Below, piece after piece: positions 5,042 through 7,868 of a stretch of DNA of 7,868 nt. The notes beneath the pieces are model-generated. The model worked only from the letters and a program-made list of their open reading frames with translations, did no database searches and was not told where the DNA came from. A program made the translations under genes and the position numbers. The first letter of the stretch is position 1. Every line of letters starts with the position of its first letter. Source of the DNA: DAOTTI01 sp034437795 (GTDB taxonomy: Bacteria > Chloroflexota > UBA11872 > UBA12225); NCBI GenBank assembly GCA_034437795.1, contig DAOTTI010000080.1, positions 1-7,868 of the forward strand, given 5' to 3'.

Positions 5042-6666
5042 TCGTGCCAGATGCGATAGAGCTGGATCTCCCCCACCGTGGCCACGCGCGCCAGCTCGGC
5101 AGGGGCCGTCTCTCCTTGCCGGAGAGCCGCCAGGTAGCGAGGCGCCGCCGGCTCGACGGCGACGTAGTCCGCCCCAAACTGGCCGGCGGCCGCCAGGAGC
5201 GCGTCCAGGCCGTCGCTGGGGAGCACAGCCGCGGCGCGGCCGGTGGCGTACCAGAACCCGGGCGGATCGGCGACCAGCACCCGCGCCCCGCCGGGCGCGT
5301 GCACGTCCAGCCAGGCCCCCACGGCGCGGTAGGCGGCGAGCCGCGCGTCCCAGCGGGCGGTCAGGTGCCCCAGGAAGTACAGGCTGGAGAGCGCGCCGAA
5401 GGCCACCAGCGCCCCGACAAAGGCCCGCTGCGCCTCCGCCTCGTGCCAGCGCCGGCGCCGGGCGGCCGCGCCCACCAGCGCCTCGACCCCGCTCACCGCC
5501 CACAGCAGCAACCACGGCAGGACGGCAGCCAGGGAGTGGAAGAAGCCACCCCGCACGCCCTGGAACGGAAACACCAGCGACATCACCGTATACAGCAGGA
5601 CCAGGTAGCCGGCCACCGGCCACAGCGCGGGCCGGTGGCGCATGCGCCAGAGCCCGACCGCGGCCGGCACGGTCAGGTAGTAGAGCAGCGGCTGCCCGAG
5701 CACCCCCAGATTGCCGGCCAGCGCGTGCAGGCGCGCCTCAAGCGCCGCGCCCGGCCCCGCGTCCAGCCAGCGCGCCGCGCCGGGCTGCTCGAGAAAGGCA
5801 AACAGGTCGTCGTACTCGCGTAGCCACAGGGCGGCGCTCCCCCCGGGAGGGGTGAGAGAGCCCCACGTGACCCAATTTCGCGCCAGCCAGGGCGCTGCCC
5901 CGATGGCGAAGCCGGCAGCCAGGATGGCAACCCATCGCGCCCGCCGCCCGATCCCCGCCGCGCTTGCGCCCTCGGAACGTACTCCGGCCGCGATCAGGGG
6001 AGCAACCAGCAAGAGCCCCGCATCGGGACGGACCCCCTGCGCCAGCCCGGCCATGAGCCCGGCGCCGGCCACGTGCCAGCGCCAGCGTGCGTCTGAGGCC
6101 ATCACGGCCGCCTCGGCTGAGAGCCACAGCGCGCCCCCGCCCAGCAGGGCAAACGGCGTGAACGTATCCGTCGTCACCCAGTACGGGAAGTAGACCCCGC
6201 TGAGCAGGGTCAGGGCCGTGACGGTGTGCGCCCGCCGCGCAGCCGCGCCATCCGGTACGAGGCGCCGGCTCATGGCGTATGCGCCGGCAACGACCAGAGA
6301 CGACGCGATCACCGGCATGGCCTGCGCCAGGCGCCAGCCCCAGATGAGGGGCAGCCCCAGCCAGCTCGCCGCCAGCGCAGGCAGGGCGGCCAGCACCGCC
6401 GTGCCGGGGGGCCAGTAGGCCCCGCCCGGACGAGGCACGCTCACCGGCGGCGTCAGGTAGTTCCAGATCACGTCCTCCACCAGCCCCCGCCCCACCGCCA
6501 GATTGGACGCCAGGTGGAAATAGTAGTAGGCGTCCATATAGCCCGGATGCGTGACCCACACGGCGGACAGGGCGCGGACCGCCAGCGCCACCACCAGCCA
6601 GCCGAGCGCGCCCTTCCACAGTGCCCGCCGGCGCAGCGTGATCCGTCGCCGATCGTCATCCTGCAT
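4936..6666 (-). CDS. GT-C type membrane glycosyltransferase (GT39/ArnT-like)
   Basis: The 576-residue product has about ten hydrophobic helices (the first near 18-38) and a soluble C-terminal part at about 440-542. It fits GT-C enzymes, which move a sugar from a lipid-linked donor to an acceptor outside the membrane. Supporting marks are Asp45 in PGYMDAYYYFHLASNLA in the first outer loop, AYWPPGTA (83-90), RPDAG (213-217) and PWLARNWVTWGSLTP (259-273). Donor and acceptor cannot be told. The start at 6666 puts a basic segment before the first helix; no clear Shine-Dalgarno sequence is seen. From about residue 543 on, the tail is encoded by heptad and REP-like repeats, including the stop, so the native C-terminus was probably replaced. 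A second glycosyltransferase gene lies upstream on the same strand, so the two may act together. Confidence 0.82.
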   Translation of the reverse strand: MQDDDRRRITLRRRALWKGALGWLVVALAVRALSAVWVTHPGYMDAYYYFHLASNLAVGRGLVEDVIWNYLTPPVSVPRPGGAYWPPGTAVLAALPALAASWLGLPLIWGWRLAQAMPVIASSLVVAGAYAMSRRLVPDGAAARRAHTVTALTLLSGVYFPYWVTTDTFTPFALLGGGALWLSAEAAVMASDARWRWHVAGAGLMAGLAQGVRPDAGLLLVAPLIAAGVRSEGASAAGIGRRARWVAILAAGFAIGAAPWLARNWVTWGSLTPPGGSAALWLREYDDLFAFLEQPGAARWLDAGPGAALEARLHALAGNLGVLGQPLLYYLTVPAAVGLWRMRHRPALWPVAGYLVLLYTVMSLVFPFQGVRGGFFHSLAAVLPWLLLWAVSGVEALVGAAARRRRWHEAEAQRAFVGALVAFGALSSLYFLGHLTARWDARLAAYRAVGAWLDVHAPGGARVLVADPPGFWYATGRAAAVLPSDGLDALLAAAGQFGADYVAVEPAAPRYLAALRQGETAPAELARVATVGEIQLYRIWHDALLATRRSLLCLGRERQASEKPSPWPCASRGSSE

Positions 6667-6699
6667 CAGCCGGACTATTCACCAGCAATCAATGAAAGA

Positions 6700-6730
6700 G
6701 AGTAGCGAGTGCCGAGTAGCGAGTAGCGCG
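6700..6730. repeat. TAGCGAG heptad block upstream of the glycosyltransferase
   Basis: Three to four 7-base units (agtagcg agtgccg agtagcg agtagcg) start 34 bases upstream of the glycosyltransferase start codon. The 20 bases at 6711-6730 are identical to 5022-5041 in the 3' end of that gene and in the same orientation, so the gene sits between direct repeats about 1.7 kb apart. Confidence 0.75.
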
Positions 6731-6739
6731 GATTGGCTA

Positions 6740-6883
6740 GAGCCCCCTCTCTTTGGGAGAGCGGGACCTGCTCCGCGGGCCGCGGTAAGGACTCGTTTAG
6801 TTCCCTCTCCCCCTGGGAGAGGGTCAGGGTGAGGGCTCCGAACCGTCCCCTCTCCCACGGGGAGAAGGTTAGGGTGAGGGCTC
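6740..6883 (+). repeat. Three REP-like elements between the two glycosyltransferase genes
   Basis: A degraded copy is at about 6740-6790. Two good 40-base copies follow at 6799-6838 (perfect CCCTCTCCC-CCT-GGGAGAGGG stem) and 6844-6883. Both end in AGGGTGAGGGCTC, the same tail as at 3608-3694. With the heptad block they fill the 238 bases between the genes. No promoter for the downstream glycosyltransferase was recognised. Confidence 0.85.
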
Positions 6884-6904
6884 TACCCGCCCAACAGGTC
6901 CGGC

Positions 6905-7868
6905 TCACGCCGTGGCCCTCGTTCCCGTCTCTGTGTTGGAGGGGGGCGACGGAGGCCAGCCGCACGGCTGTTGCCGTCGTTCCCTTCTCCGCGTCGGAGA
7001 GGGGGCGGTGCCGCCAAAGCTGCCCGACCGTGGCCCTCGTTCCCCCTCTCCGTGTCGGAGAGGGGGCCAGGGGGTGAGGTCCCCCCTCTCCCGCGTGCGG
7101 GAGACGGGCCGGGGGTGACGACTCTGCCCGCGTCTCCTCGTCCCCGCGCCCCCGCGTCGGCGGGGGGCGGTGGGGCGGGGGCGCCGGTAGACCCGCACGT
7201 CTGCGGCCCGCCACTCCAGCTCCCATTGCTCGACCTCGCGCAGCAGCGCGGCCACCGATGGAACCTCGGCGGCCCAGCGGTCCCAGAACGCGTCGACGAC
7301 GGCAAAGCGCGCCGACTGCGGGCGCGGATCGAACCGGAACCGCGCCGCCGGCAGGTCGCCGGGGTAAAAGGCGACGGCCACACCCCCGCGCGCCATGGCC
7401 TGGAAGAAGTCGGCCACCTGCGCCGTGTACAGCCAGGACACGTGGGGCGAGACGATGACTACGTCCGCCGGGCCGGTCCGTGCGTTGACGTGGGCGGCCG
7501 CTCCCCGCGCCGCCCCCTGGTCGCGCGTCAGCGCCCAGTCGAACTTGGTCTGAAAGCCTCCGGCCAGCGCCCCTGCGCTGCGCCCCATCTCCAGCCCCAG
7601 CGGCAGCACCACCACCAGCGCGGCCACGGCCGCGGCGCCAAACCGCGTCCCCCACCGCCCCGGCCGGCCCGGCTCCGCGCCGAAGGTCCGGTAGACAGCG
7701 GTGATGCCGGCGTCCAGCAGCGCCCCCGCCCCCCACGAGGCCGGCAGCAGCAGGGGCACGCCGGTGCGAAAGAACGGCTCAAGCTCGCGCAGGGCGAAGA
7801 TCGGCACCGCCAGCAGGCCGGCCAGGAGCAGCACGCGGCGCCGGACGTGCCGCGGCCGGATCACGAAG
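6905..7868 (-). CDS. Second GT-C type membrane glycosyltransferase, C-terminal part
   Basis: The frame is open to the right edge, so the N-terminal catalytic part is missing. A GTG at 7864 could look like a start, but the sequence begins in mid-domain. What is visible is a membrane helix (about 9-26), two more hydrophobic segments (about 36-57 and 74-96), then a soluble domain (about 100-230) with ADVVIVSPHVSWL, VAFYPGDLP and a closing DVRVYRRP. This pattern is typical of the outer C-terminal region of GT39-like proteins. From about residue 235 the remaining 80-odd residues (Pro/Arg/Gly-rich, with LTPWPPLRHGEGERG) are translated REP-like repeats, and the stop at 6905-6907 is only reached there. 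The gene is upstream of, and on the same strand as, the other glycosyltransferase. Confidence 0.7.
   Translation of the reverse strand, partial: FVIRPRHVRRRVLLLAGLLAVPIFALRELEPFFRTGVPLLLPASWGAGALLDAGITAVYRTFGAEPGRPGRWGTRFGAAAVAALVVVLPLGLEMGRSAGALAGGFQTKFDWALTRDQGAARGAAAHVNARTGPADVVIVSPHVSWLYTAQVADFFQAMARGGVAVAFYPGDLPAARFRFDPRPQSARFAVVDAFWDRWAAEVPSVAALLREVEQWELEWRAADVRVYRRPRPTAPRRRGGAGTRRRGQSRHPRPVSRTRERGDLTPWPPLRHGEGERGPRSGSFGGTAPSPTRRRERRQQPCGWPPSPPSNTETGTRATA
6910..7175 (+). repeat. Divergent REP-like array inside the 3' end of the second glycosyltransferase gene
   Basis: At least four units are seen: about 6910-6950, 6971-7010, 7028-7079 and 7080-7121, with a more decayed GC-rich hairpin at about 7130-7175. 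Three share a subfamily core, TTCCC-TCTCCG-YGT-CGGAGAGGGGGC or close variants, and the first and third also share the lead-in CCGTGGCCCTCGTTCCC. They are more diverged than the copies at 6799-6883, so this array is probably older or a separate expansion. Confidence 0.75.

Noticed and set aside
7862..7864. GTG as the true start of the second glycosyltransferase
   Set aside because: The frame continues to the window edge and the sequence begins in mid-domain, so this is an internal valine.

Overview
The window is GC-rich bacterial DNA with dense, GC3-rich coding regions and long, repeat-filled gaps. Gene content is mostly housekeeping: two tRNA-Ser genes, tadA, a short UvrC-like GIY-YIG nuclease, trxA, an FmdB-type zinc-ribbon protein, folK, and two neighbouring GT-C type membrane glycosyltransferase genes. 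The LexA-type palindrome at the left edge belongs to the GAACNNNNGTTC class. Together with the many short 7- and 9-base tandem repeats and the CCCTCTCCC/GGGAGAGGG elements, this suggests a high-GC Chloroflexota-like bacterium or a similar deep Gram-positive-affiliated lineage. That placement is inference; no rRNA or other strong marker is present.

Layout. 1-63: a leftward promoter with an SOS box between its -35 and -10, serving a gene outside the window. 64-558: no convincing gene. 559-661: a short coding-like fragment resembling the start of a response-regulator receiver domain, cut off at the 3' end of a tRNA. 662-945: leftward tRNA-Ser(GGA) and tRNA-Ser(CGA), separated by an inverted pair of heptad repeats. 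999-1517: tadA, leftward, in line with the two tRNAs. 1518-1734: intergenic, with a candidate rightward promoter and a 9-base repeat. 1735-2904: a rightward UvrC-like protein with the GIY-YIG, Fe-S cysteine, UVR and linker regions but no RNase H or helix-hairpin-helix part. 3010-3348: trxA. 3349-3793: a convergent gap with repeats. 3794-4174 (minus) and 4206-4760 (plus): fmdB-like gene and folK, divergent across only 31 bases. 4728-5041: a repeat block. 4936-6666 and 6905-7868 (both minus): two GT-C glycosyltransferases, the second incomplete at the window edge, separated by another repeat block.

How it fits together. The genes do not form a single pathway. They cover tRNA supply and modification (tRNA-Ser, tadA), DNA repair or nuclease activity (UvrC-like, SOS promoter), redox (trxA), folate synthesis (folK) and envelope glycosylation (the two GT-C proteins). 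The most unusual feature is the repeats. At least a dozen copies of an approximately 40-base REP-like hairpin element and three families of short tandem repeats fill nearly every gap. They also run into the 3' ends of folK and both glycosyltransferases, where they supply the C-terminal residues and the stop codons. I found no convincing new multigene defence or mobile system here. The repeat-driven remodelling of gene ends is the observation most worth following up.
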